From positions 2,089,501-2,153,500 of the forward strand of contig NZ_CP054140.1 of assembly GCF_016446285.1 (NCBI RefSeq): a DNA stretch of 64,000 nucleotides, written 5' to 3'. The DNA is from Desulfobulbus oligotrophicus. Lineage in GTDB: Bacteria; Desulfobacterota; Desulfobulbia; Desulfobulbales; Desulfobulbaceae. A program made the translations under genes and the position numbers. Positions 36,450 to 45,706 of this stretch are shown one piece after another. A model generated the notes under the pieces. The model made no database searches and had not been told where the DNA came from. It worked only from the letters and a program-made list of their open reading frames with translations. The number at the start of each line of letters is the position of its first letter. The first letter of the stretch is position 1.

Positions 36450-38774
36450 ATGGCTACCGTTCTTGCTCAGTCTGTTCACGTTGAAACGCTGCATGTTTTC
36501 GTTCACGGGATTGTGCAGGGCGTAGGGTTTCGGCCGTTTGTTTATCGATTGGCACAGCGTTATGGGGTAACCGGTAACGTGAGAAACAACGAAGAGGGGG
36601 TCGCCATTGTGGCAAGTGGTCTGCCGGAAGCATTGCACGCCTTTGTTGCAGCTCTTGAATCTGATGCGCCTCCGGCGGCCCGTATCAACCGTATCGATAT
36701 CCATCCTGTTGAAGAAGCGGCGAACGATCAGATAGAGCAATCCTTTCATATTCTCCCCAGTTGCACCGGGCAGCGGCCAAGCACGCAGATTGCACCGGAC
36801 ATGGCTGTCTGTGCCGACTGTTTACGTGAGATCCTTGATCCTGCGGATCGAAGATATCAGTACCCCTTCACTAACTGCACCAATTGCGGTCCCCGGTTTT
36901 CCATTGTCAGCCAGGTTCCCTATGACCGCCCCAACACCTCCATGCACCGTTTTGCCATGTGCGCTGACTGTTCCCGCGAGTACCATGATCCTTTGAACCG
37001 CCGCTTTCATGCCCAACCCAATGCCTGCCCGGTATGCGGTCCTCAGTTGAGCTGGCACGACTGTACGGGTCGGGCTGTGGCAGGCGACTGTCTTAAGTCA
37101 GCGGCCCTGGCCCTGGCAAACGGCCAGGTGGTGGCTATTAAGGGGTTGGGCGGTTTTCATTTAGCAGCGGATGCCTGCAGTGCACAGGCGGTTACTCTGT
37201 TGCGACAGCGGAAGAACCGGCCCTCTAAACCGCTGGCCATCATGGTCAGGGATCTGGAAACAGCAGCCTCTTTTGCCTCTATCAATGCGGCAGAGGCAGC
37301 GCTTTTGTGCTCTTCCGAACACCCGATCGTTCTTCTTGCCTGTCGCAAGAAAACCGCACTGGCTGCTGAAGTGGCACCGGGCATAGGCACGATCGGAATA
37401 ATGCTGCCGTACACCCCCCTGCACGCACTGTTGCTGGCACAGCCGACAACACCAAAAGCCTTGGTCATGACCAGTGGCAACCGAAGTGATGAGCCGATCT
37501 GCATCAGAAATGAAGAGGCATTGCAGCGGCTGCAGGATCTGGCGGACTGGTTTCTTCTCCACAATTGTGACATTGTCACCAGGGTGGATGATTCGGTGGC
37601 ACGGATCATGGCTGGTCAGGTTCGTCTGCTGCGCCGGGCCCGTGGTTTTTCTCCAATACCTGTTGCCTTACCTGCTGCCACTGCAGACATCCTTGCCTGC
37701 GGTGCAGAGATGAAAAACAGTTTCTGTATTGTTCGCAACAGTGAGGCCTATCTGAGTCAGCATATCGGTGAGTTGACCAGTACGGAAAGTTACGACTTTT
37801 ATCAGGAAAGTATTGAGCATCTTCAGCAGGTGCTCGGGTTTGTTCCTGAACAGACGGTCTGTGATCAACATCCGGACTACTTAAGCTCGGGCTATGCACA
37901 TGCCCGTCATGCACACTGTCAAAAGGTTCAGCATCACCATGCCCACATCGGGGCGGTGATGGCTGAACAGAATGTGTCCGGCCCGGTGCTGGGTATTGTC
38001 CTTGACGGTGCAGGCTACAGCGGCGACGGGACCGTGTACGGCGGTGAGGTCTATCTGGCTGATCGCAACGGCTATACCCGTTTGGCCAGACTGTCCCATC
38101 TGTTGCTGCCAGGTGGTGATCAGGCCGCGGCACAACCCTGGCGCATGGCTCTTTCTCTTTTGTATCAGCACCTGGGAGAACAGGCTTTGTCAGCAGAGTT
38201 CCAGCCGCCTGCTTTACTGGCCATTGAGCAGACTCATAAACAGTTCATCGGCCAGATGATGCTGAAGGGGCTGCACTGTCCGCAGACATCCAGTTGCGGC
38301 AGGTTGTTTGATGCTGTTTCTGCCCTGCTGGGGCTCTGTCTGTATAATGACTATGAAGGCCAGGCAGCCATGCTTCTTGAAGAGCAGGCCATGTCGGCCG
38401 GTGATGAGGTGCCGTCTGCGTATCCAGTGACTCTGACAACAGAAGCTGGTGTGTTGATTATTGAAAGTTCACCCCTGGCTGCGTTGATCTGCGCAGACCT
38501 TACAGCTGCCGTGCCCGCTGCAGTGATCGCGCGTCGGTTTCATCAGTGGCTGGTCGATGCACTGGAAACGGTCTGTGTTGAACTACGGGAGCAGACCGGC
38601 ATCGACAGGGTGGTTTTATCCGGTGGCTGCATGCAGAATAGGTTGTTATTGGAAACGCTGATCAGGCAGATGCACACGAGAGGTTTTTCGGTCCATGCTG
38701 GGGCATTGGTGCCGATGAACGACGGGGGAATTGCCCTGGGCCAGGCGTTTATTGGAGGTTATGTATGTGTTTAG
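36450..38774 (+). CDS. hypF: Carbamoyltransferase HypF
   Basis: 774 residues with the full HypF order: acylphosphatase domain (VHGIVQGVGFRPFVYRL), two zinc-finger pairs (CADCLREI, CTNCGP, CADCSREY, CPVCGP), YrdC-like domain (VVAIKGLGGFHLAADA), and Kae1-like domain with HHHAHIGAVMAE and VVLSGGCMQNRLLLE. It makes the thiocarboxamide on HypE from carbamoyl phosphate, the source of the cyanide ligands of the active-site iron. First gene of the hypFCDEAB run; its end overlaps hypC by 10 bases. Confidence 0.97.
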   Translation: MATVLAQSVHVETLHVFVHGIVQGVGFRPFVYRLAQRYGVTGNVRNNEEGVAIVASGLPEALHAFVAALESDAPPAARINRIDIHPVEEAANDQIEQSFHILPSCTGQRPSTQIAPDMAVCADCLREILDPADRRYQYPFTNCTNCGPRFSIVSQVPYDRPNTSMHRFAMCADCSREYHDPLNRRFHAQPNACPVCGPQLSWHDCTGRAVAGDCLKSAALALANGQVVAIKGLGGFHLAADACSAQAVTLLRQRKNRPSKPLAIMVRDLETAASFASINAAEAALLCSSEHPIVLLACRKKTALAAEVAPGIGTIGIMLPYTPLHALLLAQPTTPKALVMTSGNRSDEPICIRNEEALQRLQDLADWFLLHNCDIVTRVDDSVARIMAGQVRLLRRARGFSPIPVALPAATADILACGAEMKNSFCIVRNSEAYLSQHIGELTSTESYDFYQESIEHLQQVLGFVPEQTVCDQHPDYLSSGYAHARHAHCQKVQHHHAHIGAVMAEQNVSGPVLGIVLDGAGYSGDGTVYGGEVYLADRNGYTRLARLSHLLLPGGDQAAAQPWRMALSLLYQHLGEQALSAEFQPPALLAIEQTHKQFIGQMMLKGLHCPQTSSCGRLFDAVSALLGLCLYNDYEGQAAMLLEEQAMSAGDEVPSAYPVTLTTEAGVLIIESSPLAALICADLTAAVPAAVIARRFHQWLVDALETVCVELREQTGIDRVVLSGGCMQNRLLLETLIRQMHTRGFSVHAGALVPMNDGGIALGQAFIGGYVCV

Positions 38775-39043
38775 CCGTACCTATGCAGGTTATTGCTCTT
38801 CAAGGCGGTAGTGACGAGTTTTTTGATCCTCCGGCAGCAGTGGTGGAAAGCGATGGCGTGCGCAAGAAGATTAGACTGGAGATGACCGATCGGTTGCCGG
38901 AGATTGGTGAATATGTGATTATTCACGCCGGTTTTGCCATCCATACCCTCACCAGGGAAGAGGCGGAGTATAATCTGAGTCTGATGCGCCGGATGGCAGA
39001 GGTTCTGGAAAAAGAGGGTGAACTCCCCGGAGAGCCGCAGTGA
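38765..39043 (+). CDS. hypC: Hydrogenase assembly chaperone HypC
   Basis: 92 residues beginning MCLAVPMQVIAL, whose second-position Cys is the iron ligand of this chaperone. It binds HypD and delivers the Fe(CN)2CO unit to the large subunit. Overlaps hypF and hypD, so it is translationally coupled. Confidence 0.96.
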   Translation: MCLAVPMQVIALQGGSDEFFDPPAAVVESDGVRKKIRLEMTDRLPEIGEYVIIHAGFAIHTLTREEAEYNLSLMRRMAEVLEKEGELPGEPQ

Positions 39044-40161
39044 ACTGGATTGAAGGCTTTCGCAGTCAGGAGGTGACCGCTCCTCTGGTTGAGGAAATCA
39101 ACCGCAGTGTCAGACAACCGGTCCGATTGATGGAGGTCTGCGGCACGCACACCATGTCGATTTTTCGACATGGTATCCGTTCATTACTTCCTGATGAGGT
39201 GCAGTTGCTCTCCGGGCCCGGGTGTCCGGTGTGTGTGACGCCGGCCGGCCAGATTGATGCCTTTGTTCAGGCCGCAGACATGGAGAAGGTGATTGTCGCG
39301 ACCTTTGGTGACCTGATTCGCGTCCCGGGATCCAGCCGGTCCCTTGCCCAGGCACGTGCTCAGGGAGCCCGTGTTGAGGTGGTTTACTCACCTATGGATG
39401 CTCTGGCTCTTGCTCAGCAGCACCAAGAACAGACCGTGCTCTTTCCTGCCATCGGTTTTGAGACAACAGTGCCCGCCATCGCTGCCACCTTACTGCAGGC
39501 CAAACGGATGGCTGTGAAGAATTTTGTGATTGTTTCGGCCGGCAAAACCATGCCTCAGGCCCTGGAAACCCTGATGGCTGATCCTCAGTTGCAGGTGGAT
39601 GGTCTGTTATGCCCGGGCCATGTCAGCGCTATTATCGGCAGTGCCGCCTACCAGCCTCTGGCGGAAAAGTACGGTCTGGCCTGCGCTGTTGCCGGTTTTG
39701 AACCTGCTGATATTCTGGCAGGTATCCTGACCCTTGTCCGCTGTATACAGCAAAAACAGGCCACTGTTGAAAACTGTTACACTCGGGCGGTCAGTACCCG
39801 GGGCAATGCGCGGGCGCTTCACCTGATCAATGAGGTGTTTGAGCCGGTGGACAGCGAGTGGCGCGGCCTGGGAATGATTGCAGCCAGTGGTCTGCAGCTG
39901 CGGCCGTCGTATCAGTGTTTTGATGCTGTTCAGCGCCTTGGACTTGACGTGCAATCAGTACCAGATCCAAAAGGATGCTGTTGCGGCGAGATCCTCAAAG
40001 GAAGGGTGCTGCCGCCGGATTGCCCGCTGTATGGGCGCGGTTGTACTCCTCTTCAACCGATTGGACCGTGTATGGTATCCAATGAAGGCACCTGTGCGGC
40101 ATTTTACCGCTTTAGTGAGGTAAAACGTCCCATGCAGGCATCGGATACAGTCTCATCATAA
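39040..40161 (+). CDS. hypD: Hydrogenase maturation protein HypD
   Basis: 373 residues with MEVCGTHTMSI, GPGCPVCVTP, AIGFETTVPA and a C-terminal [4Fe-4S]-type cluster of Cys (KGCCCGEILKG, CPLYGRGC). It is the scaffold on which the Fe(CN)2CO cofactor is built with HypC and HypE. ATG overlaps hypC by four bases. Confidence 0.97.
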   Translation: MNWIEGFRSQEVTAPLVEEINRSVRQPVRLMEVCGTHTMSIFRHGIRSLLPDEVQLLSGPGCPVCVTPAGQIDAFVQAADMEKVIVATFGDLIRVPGSSRSLAQARAQGARVEVVYSPMDALALAQQHQEQTVLFPAIGFETTVPAIAATLLQAKRMAVKNFVIVSAGKTMPQALETLMADPQLQVDGLLCPGHVSAIIGSAAYQPLAEKYGLACAVAGFEPADILAGILTLVRCIQQKQATVENCYTRAVSTRGNARALHLINEVFEPVDSEWRGLGMIAASGLQLRPSYQCFDAVQRLGLDVQSVPDPKGCCCGEILKGRVLPPDCPLYGRGCTPLQPIGPCMVSNEGTCAAFYRFSEVKRPMQASDTVSS

Positions 40162-40181
40162 TCGCAATCCCAACAGGTTTT

Positions 40182-41198
40182 ATGAAAAGCAATGCAACTG
40201 TCAGTCTCGATCATGGTAGCGGCGGCCTTGCCAGTCAGCATCTGATTGGTGAACTTTTTCTCAAATATCTGACCAGCCCCCTGCTGCACGATCTAGAGGA
40301 CTGCGCTGTCCTGGGAGAATATGCCGGCCGCATCGCCTTTTCCACGGACAGCTATGTTGTTGACCCTCTTTTTTTTCCAGGGGGTGATATCGGTTCTCTG
40401 GCTGTGCACGGGACCATCAATGATCTGGCTATGCGCGGTGCCAGACCTCTGGCGCTCAGCCTGGCACTGATCATTGAAGAAGGGTTTCCCATGGAGCGGT
40501 TAGAGCGGGTTATTGCCTCTGTGGCCCGTTCTTCGCAAGATGTGGGCGCAGCGGTGGTTACAGGTGATACAAAGGTTGTGCCCCGGGGGAAGGCCGACGG
40601 ACTTTTCATCAACACCACCGGTGTCGGCCTTGTCTCTCATCGGCATGATATTTCCGGAAAAAAGGCGCAACCCGGTGACGCCGTGCTTCTTTCCGGCACC
40701 CTGGCCGACCATGGTATCACCATCATGGGCAGTCAGGCCGGTATAGATATCGGCGGTGACATAGCCAGTGATACCCAGCCGCTGCACCGGTTGGTAGGGG
40801 CAATCCTGGAAAGCGAGACCGGTGCGGTCCGGGTGCTTCGTGATCCTACCAGGGGAGGGCTGGCAACAACACTTTGTGAGATCGCTGCGGCCTCGCATGT
40901 GGAGATCGTTATTGAGGAGAACCGCATACCGATTCGACCCGCGGTCAGAACCGCCTGTGAAATGATCGGGCTTGACCCGCTGTATCTGGCCAATGAGGGG
41001 AAGTGCATCATTATCTGCGATCAGGATCATGCAGAAGAGCTGTTGCAGTTGATCCGGCGCCTGCCCGAGGGCCGGGATGCAGCGTTAATCGGCTGGGTCC
41101 GTGATGATCGACCCGACAGAGTCAGCCTGGTAACGAGAATCGGCGGTTCCCGGTTGCTTGAACCGTTGACCGGTCAACCCTTACCGCGAATCTGCTGA
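40182..41198 (+). CDS. hypE: Hydrogenase maturation protein HypE
   Basis: 338 residues of the PurM/SelD-type ATPase fold. N-terminal LDHGSGGLASQHLI and DSYVVDPLFFPGGDIGSLAVHG (abbreviated) bind ATP. The protein ends in PLPRIC, the terminal Cys that receives the carbamoyl group and is dehydrated to thiocyanate. It lies 20 bases after hypD. Although SelD is related, the terminal Cys and the hyp context identify HypE. Confidence 0.97.
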   Translation: MKSNATVSLDHGSGGLASQHLIGELFLKYLTSPLLHDLEDCAVLGEYAGRIAFSTDSYVVDPLFFPGGDIGSLAVHGTINDLAMRGARPLALSLALIIEEGFPMERLERVIASVARSSQDVGAAVVTGDTKVVPRGKADGLFINTTGVGLVSHRHDISGKKAQPGDAVLLSGTLADHGITIMGSQAGIDIGGDIASDTQPLHRLVGAILESETGAVRVLRDPTRGGLATTLCEIAAASHVEIVIEENRIPIRPAVRTACEMIGLDPLYLANEGKCIIICDQDHAEELLQLIRRLPEGRDAALIGWVRDDRPDRVSLVTRIGGSRLLEPLTGQPLPRIC

Positions 41199-41223
41199 TG
41201 CTGGTAAACCATGGAGATTATTC

Positions 41224-41610
41224 ATGCATGAGATGTCTCTGGCGCAGAGCCTGATTGAGCATATGCTTACCCTTGCCAGAGAGCACGGGGCCAGTCAGAT
41301 TAACCGCGTGGTGGTTATCCTGGGACCGTTTTCCGGGGTGGTACGAGATTCCTTTGAGTTTGGCTTCAATATCCTCAAGTTGGAACAGGAACCCCTTCGG
41401 GAGACACTGTTGGTCGTGGAGTCTCCTGATCCGGAGTATGTCTGCCTTGATTGCGGCAAGCAGACGGTTTTTCCCTTTACTCTGCAGGAGGAGGGGATGG
41501 GGGCGGCGTATTACAACTTCGCTGCAAAAACATGTTCATGGTGCAGTTCCAAACAGCTTTCCCCAACGGGTGGAACTGAATTGATTCTTCATCAACTCGA
41601 AATGGAGTAG
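41224..41610 (+). CDS. hypA: Hydrogenase nickel-incorporation protein HypA
   Basis: 128 residues. The N-terminal MHEMSLAQSLIEHM has the nickel-binding His2, and a zinc site is formed by CLDCG and CSWCSS. It acts with HypB to insert nickel in the large subunit after iron insertion. Four bases separate it from hypB. Confidence 0.96.
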   Translation: MHEMSLAQSLIEHMLTLAREHGASQINRVVVILGPFSGVVRDSFEFGFNILKLEQEPLRETLLVVESPDPEYVCLDCGKQTVFPFTLQEEGMGAAYYNFAAKTCSWCSSKQLSPTGGTELILHQLEME

Positions 41611-41614
41611 CATT

Positions 41615-42322
41615 ATGTGTGATACCTGTGGCTGCCAACTGCACGAACATCATCAGCATGATCATAAAGTCGTTGAGGTCAACCAGAGCCTGCTGGAGGC
41701 CAATCAAAGGCAGGCGGCATCCAATCGCCGGCATATTGAACAGATGGGAGCCGTGGCCATTAACCTCATCTCAAGCCCGGGTTCCGGAAAAACAACCCTG
41801 CTGGAGCGCACCATTGACGCACTGAAAGACACTGTCCGCATCGGTGTTATTGAAGGTGACATCGAAACCGAGCGCGATGCCGAACGTATCCGGGCCAAAG
41901 GCGTGCCGGCCGTGCAACTGACCACCGGCGGTGCCTGCCACCTGGATGCCCCCATGGTGCACGGGGGGCTGCATGTTCTTGAGCACTTTGCCAAGGGTAA
42001 GCTTGATCTCATCTTCATTGAAAATGTCGGCAACCTCGTCTGCCCGGCAACCTTTGATCTTGGTGAACATCAGCGGGTTGTTTTACTGTCGACTCCCGAG
42101 GGTTCCGATAAACCGGCCAAGTATCCGGCCACGTTCAGGAGCGCGGATCTGGTGCTCATTACAAAGATCGATCTTTTACCGTATTTTGACTTTTCCACTG
42201 ATGAGGTCACGCAACAGACTTTGTTGCTCAAACCGGAACGGCAGATAATCAGCCTTTCCGCCACCACTGGCGATGGGTTTGATCAGTGGCTTGACTATCT
42301 GCGCAATCTGCCGGCCCGGTAA
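41615..42322 (+). CDS. hypB: Hydrogenase nickel-incorporation GTPase HypB
   Basis: 235 residues. N-terminal MCDTCGC with a short His-rich patch (HEHHQHDH) can bind nickel. The GTPase core has LISSPGSGKTTLLE, GDIETERDAERI, ENVGNLVCP and ITKIDLLPYF. Last gene of the hyp run; no clear terminator hairpin was found directly after it. Confidence 0.97.
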   Translation: MCDTCGCQLHEHHQHDHKVVEVNQSLLEANQRQAASNRRHIEQMGAVAINLISSPGSGKTTLLERTIDALKDTVRIGVIEGDIETERDAERIRAKGVPAVQLTTGGACHLDAPMVHGGLHVLEHFAKGKLDLIFIENVGNLVCPATFDLGEHQRVVLLSTPEGSDKPAKYPATFRSADLVLITKIDLLPYFDFSTDEVTQQTLLLKPERQIISLSATTGDGFDQWLDYLRNLPAR

Positions 42323-43016
42323 ACCGTATCCGCCCATTTTTTGTCGCTCCAGCATCCGGCAATGCTACAGATTGTCGCATCAGAGCAGACCTGTGGTCAC
42401 AGTCTGTGTACGCGGTTTACCGGGTACTGTCTGTTCTTTGATCCTGTCAGTATGGTCAGGATGCAGGTTGAGGAGGACCGGTCTCTCAAAAGTCTGCAAA
42501 GAGATACTCTGCTGACACAACCCCCGAATCTGCTTGCAGGCACTGTGTTTTCCGGCAGCAACCTGTGACAGGGGTGTCGCCTGACACGCGTGCGAAAAAA
42601 ATATCCATCCACCTGACCTCTCCTGCATTGATCATCACTAAAATGTCGGTAGTACGAACTTTCGGCAAGTGATTGTCAACAGCACGTCTTTTTTTATCCT
42701 TCACTGTTTCGTTGTTTTTCCCCCTGGTTGCACCGGCAGGGTGCGTGTGGTTTCCCGGCTTTTTCCCATGTGAAATCAAGATGAGACAGCGCCTGCTGGT
42801 TGGCGGTTGGCTTGTTTCGGTAATTATTTCTTGCAGATAGGTTGCCAAGATTGTAAAGAACCCTCACTGTGGCTGTTGTATTCCTACAAAGTAGGAATGT
42901 TAAACATTGAAATACACTTTTAAAAGGAGGCGGATGGATCGAGAACTACAAAAGATCACATGCTTATTTTGGGAACAATTCTAGCGATGATTGATTGAAT
43001 ATCAGGAGTATGAATA
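42323..43016. other. Gene-less stretch between hypB and the YeiH operon
   Basis: About 690 bases. The 75-80 codon frames here have no family likeness and no ribosome-binding sites. The right end carries a palindrome (42880-42898) and an AGGAG site for the next gene; the rest shows nothing I can name. Confidence 0.5.
42880..42898. promoter_or_regulatory. Perfect palindrome upstream of the YeiH operon, probable operator
   Basis: The arms ATTCCTAC and GTAGGAAT are separated by AAA, about 120 bases before the first gene of the operon. It resembles a dimeric regulator site; the regulator is unknown. Confidence 0.45.
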
Positions 43017-44126
43017 ATGAAAAACAAGAGTTTGTTCGGCAAAATACTGGCCATTATTCCAGGATTAGCCGTTATGGTTGGTACCTTGTATGTACTGCGG
43101 ATGTATGTTGAACCATGGATGAAAAGTGCCGTGGTGTTTGGTTCCAAGGGATGGCTGGTTCAGGTGTTGAGTTTAAATTATATTTTACTCTCCATCATCA
43201 CCGGTATGCTGTACCGTAACATTCTTTTTGGCGGCAAAATTCCCGCATGGGCTGAGGATGGTTTTCGTACGACCCGGCTTTTCATTAAATCGGGTGTTAT
43301 CATGCTCGGTTCACTGTACACCTTTGACAAGTTGCTCAAGGTCGGCGGGATCGCGATAGCTTTGATCGTTGGTTTTGTTTTCGGCACCGCCTTTTTTATC
43401 ATGTGGCTTGGTAAAAAATTCAATGCCGACCGTTCAGTCACAGCAACCATGGCGGCAGCCTGCGGTGTGTGCGGTGTTTCCGCCTGCGTGGCAACAGCGC
43501 CCGGTGTCCGTGCCAAACCGGTTGATGTTGCTCTGTCGATCGCTACGATTTTAGGCTTTGGTATCATGACCATGTTTATCAGCCCCTTTATCGGTAAAGC
43601 GCTTTCCATGTCCGACTATCAGTTCGGAGCATGGGTTGGTACCGGAATTCTCAATTCCGGGCAGGTACTGGCCACCTGCCTTGCCTTTAACCCTGTCTTT
43701 GCACCGGGTACAGCAGTCGCCTATGGTGAGATCTGGAACGTGGTCCGCGTTGTCAGCATCCCCTTTGTTGTTTTCTTTATTACGGCCTGGTACTGGAAAG
43801 GGGAAGCTGATGCCGAACACATCAGTTTAGGTTCCTTACTTGCCTCGAAATTCCCTATTTTTGTTCTTGGATTTATCGGGATGACAGCCCTGTCTTCTGC
43901 CCATGTTCTCGGAGCTGAAGGATCGGAGACCCTTCTTTTACTGCGTACCGTGATGGCCTGGGTGTTTGGTGTCGGTCTTGTCGGTCTGGGAGCATATATC
44001 GACGTGCGCGAGATTAAAGCCGCCGGTGGAGTTCCTCTGCGGATAGGTTTTGTTGCCGGGTTGGTGAAGTATATTCTGGCATTGATCATTATCCTTGCTT
44101 TCATCCCGAAAGAAGGTGCATTTTAA
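43017..44126 (+). CDS. YeiH/UPF0324-family putative anion exporter
   Basis: 369 residues, about ten hydrophobic helices. Family-like glycine-rich segments are TATMAAACGVCGVSACVATAP and SDYQFGAWVGTGILNSGQVLAT (shortened), followed by helices through the C-terminus. Proteins of this family are annotated as putative sulfate exporters without firm biochemistry. AGGAG lies eight bases before the ATG. First of three genes with a membrane-anchored biotinyl/lipoyl-like protein and a USP. Confidence 0.85.
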   Translation: MKNKSLFGKILAIIPGLAVMVGTLYVLRMYVEPWMKSAVVFGSKGWLVQVLSLNYILLSIITGMLYRNILFGGKIPAWAEDGFRTTRLFIKSGVIMLGSLYTFDKLLKVGGIAIALIVGFVFGTAFFIMWLGKKFNADRSVTATMAAACGVCGVSACVATAPGVRAKPVDVALSIATILGFGIMTMFISPFIGKALSMSDYQFGAWVGTGILNSGQVLATCLAFNPVFAPGTAVAYGEIWNVVRVVSIPFVVFFITAWYWKGEADAEHISLGSLLASKFPIFVLGFIGMTALSSAHVLGAEGSETLLLLRTVMAWVFGVGLVGLGAYIDVREIKAAGGVPLRIGFVAGLVKYILALIIILAFIPKEGAF

Positions 44127-44152
44127 TACGTTTGAATCAAGGAGACGCTGTT

Positions 44153-44548
44153 ATGTCGGAAAAGAATAACTCTCTTACTGTTTTTAAAAGTGACCGTCAC
44201 GAAGATGTGGCTGCCATTATTTTTTCCGGTTTTCTTGTTGCTGTGGTTCTGACGTATATGGCCTTTATTGTGCCGTCAGTTAATATCAAAGCAAGTCAGG
44301 ACGGAAAATTGGTGGAGTTGTTTGTGAGTGAAGGTGCGGCGGTAAAAAAAGGCGATAAGCTCTATTCTCTGGAGCTGGTCAAGAAAAAATGGGTCAACAA
44401 CCTGATGGAGGAGAAAATCGAGGTTGAGATCTTTACAGCCAAGACAAACGGTACAGTACTCAAGGTAGCCGGAAAAGCAGGTGACAAGATAAAAAAAGGG
44501 AAAGAGACCATTCTTACCCTGGATCATGAAAAAGGAACGTTACCCTGA
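44153..44548 (+). CDS. Membrane-anchored biotinyl/lipoyl-like domain protein
   Basis: 131 residues from the ATG preceded by AAGGAGACG. One transmembrane helix (AAIIFSGFLVAVVLTYMAFIV) is followed by a barrel-sandwich hybrid domain of about 80 residues (KASQDGKLVELFVSEGAAV, KTNGTVLKVAGKAGDKI). The lipoyl/biotin-accepting Lys motif is not seen (LELVKKK lies at the turn), so it more likely acts as an HlyD-like structural adaptor. It sits between the permease and the USP (one-base overlap with the latter). Probably an accessory subunit of the permease. Confidence 0.75.
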   Translation: MSEKNNSLTVFKSDRHEDVAAIIFSGFLVAVVLTYMAFIVPSVNIKASQDGKLVELFVSEGAAVKKGDKLYSLELVKKKWVNNLMEEKIEVEIFTAKTNGTVLKVAGKAGDKIKKGKETILTLDHEKGTLP

Positions 44549-44979
44549 TGAAGTTGCTTCTTGCCATAGACGACAATCCAGCCGCCCTTGCCCGGGCATT
44601 GACCCTGGCCGGGCAATGGGATGCGACCCTTAACGGACTTTTTGTGATCGACGCAACCTGGGATGTGTTTACCGGTCATGACTGGTTATCCGGATGCAAT
44701 GCCCGGATCGGATTTCTGGAATACATGGAAGCTCTGGAAACGGAGGCCGCAGTGACTGCTGCCCGCATGTTCAAGGAACAGACAGTCGGCATACCGGGTG
44801 AACTGCTGATCGCAACCGGTGATGTGGCTGACGAGATTCGTAAGGAATCTCAAAACGGCTATGATCTGCTGATCCTGTCGAACCCATTTCGCCGGGGGTT
44901 GGAGGTTATGCGGGATACCATTGCCAAGGTGGTGAAAAATCCTGCGTGTGATGTCCTGTTGGTGAGAAAAGGCGATTAA
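44548..44979 (+). CDS. Universal stress protein
   Basis: 143 residues with a single USP fold: KLLLAIDDNPAALARALTLA, the strand GLFVIDATWDVF, and LLILSNPFRRGLEVMRDTIAKVV in place of the usual ATP loop, ending CDVLLVRKG. The G-2x-G-9x-G loop is degenerate, so ATP binding is doubtful. Its ATG overlaps the stop of the preceding gene, so it is translationally coupled to the permease accessory gene. Confidence 0.88.
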   Translation: MKLLLAIDDNPAALARALTLAGQWDATLNGLFVIDATWDVFTGHDWLSGCNARIGFLEYMEALETEAAVTAARMFKEQTVGIPGELLIATGDVADEIRKESQNGYDLLILSNPFRRGLEVMRDTIAKVVKNPACDVLLVRKGD

Positions 44980-45040
44980 GACCAGCCTGTAGCTCCCGCG
45001 GTTGTGGTCAATGGCACTACCCTGCAGTATTTGTCTGATA

Positions 45041-45068
45041 AAGGCGGCTTCGTAGAAGTCGCCTTTTT
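45041..45068 (+). terminator. Rho-independent terminator of the YeiH operon
   Basis: AAGGCGGCTTC pairs with GAAGTCGCCTT around GTA, followed by seven T residues. Confidence 0.88.
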
Positions 45069-45100
45069 TTATGGTGTTTTTTCGATACTGTCTGCTCTTC

Positions 45101-45706
45101 TTAGGTGAACAAAACCAGACCGGCCATTAACCCCATGGCTGTGTGTTCATCTGGTGGTGAGGCAGACTGAATTTTGCTGAATGCCCATCCTGCCTGGTTT
45201 GCCAAGGCCTTGAAGTCTATGCCCACAGCTGACAGCGATGGCCGGGCCAGATCAGGGTAGGGGCAGGGCTCGGCATCGTGGAGCACTCGGCAGAACGGAT
45301 CTTCACTGCAAAACAGTTCTTTGCAGGAACCGGCGGCAAAACCTTTGACCGGGTGCAGCCCACAGGTCTTGCAGGTTTGTTCAAGTTTGGCTGTTATCCG
45401 ATGCACTGTCCGAGCTATTGTCAACCTGGATGGACTCAGCAGATCAGCAATCAGGGCGTCGATTTTAAAGACCAGTACGTATTGATAGCTGGCCAGTTGC
45501 TTTTGAAAAACCGTTGATGAGGGCGCATGGGGAGGACATCCGGGTGCAAGCCCATAGCTGGGGCAACGATGGGGGCTGCCGCACAGGGCGGCAAGTTTCC
45601 CGTCCACCTGCAAAACGCCGACCGGCAGGACTGTTGCGGCAGAAGCACCGAGTGCAAGGGCTGAAGAGACAAGGTGGTCGTGCAGTTGAGGGTGTTGGCT
45701 GGGCAT
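45101..45706 (-). CDS. DUF2284 cysteine-rich metal-binding protein
   Basis: 201 residues from the ATG with AAGGA seven bases upstream; the frame is open to 45763. Cysteines occur as CGSPHRCPSYG, GCPPHAPSS, TCKTCGLHP, CKELFCSEDPFC and CPYPD, the pattern of the DUF2284 family, presumed to bind an iron-sulfur cluster or zinc. Biochemical role unknown. It stands alone and converges on the YeiH operon terminator. Confidence 0.85.
   Translation of the reverse strand: MPSQHPQLHDHLVSSALALGASAATVLPVGVLQVDGKLAALCGSPHRCPSYGLAPGCPPHAPSSTVFQKQLASYQYVLVFKIDALIADLLSPSRLTIARTVHRITAKLEQTCKTCGLHPVKGFAAGSCKELFCSEDPFCRVLHDAEPCPYPDLARPSLSAVGIDFKALANQAGWAFSKIQSASPPDEHTAMGLMAGLVLFT

Noticed and set aside
40182-41198. 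Selenophosphate synthetase SelD next to a selenoprotein gene
   Set aside because: The protein ends in PRIC and sits in the hyp order, so it is HypE; no SelD features such as an N-terminal Cys/Sec loop.
42341-42568. A 75-codon plus frame after hypB
   Set aside because: Overlaps another frame of similar length, no ribosome-binding site, no family likeness.
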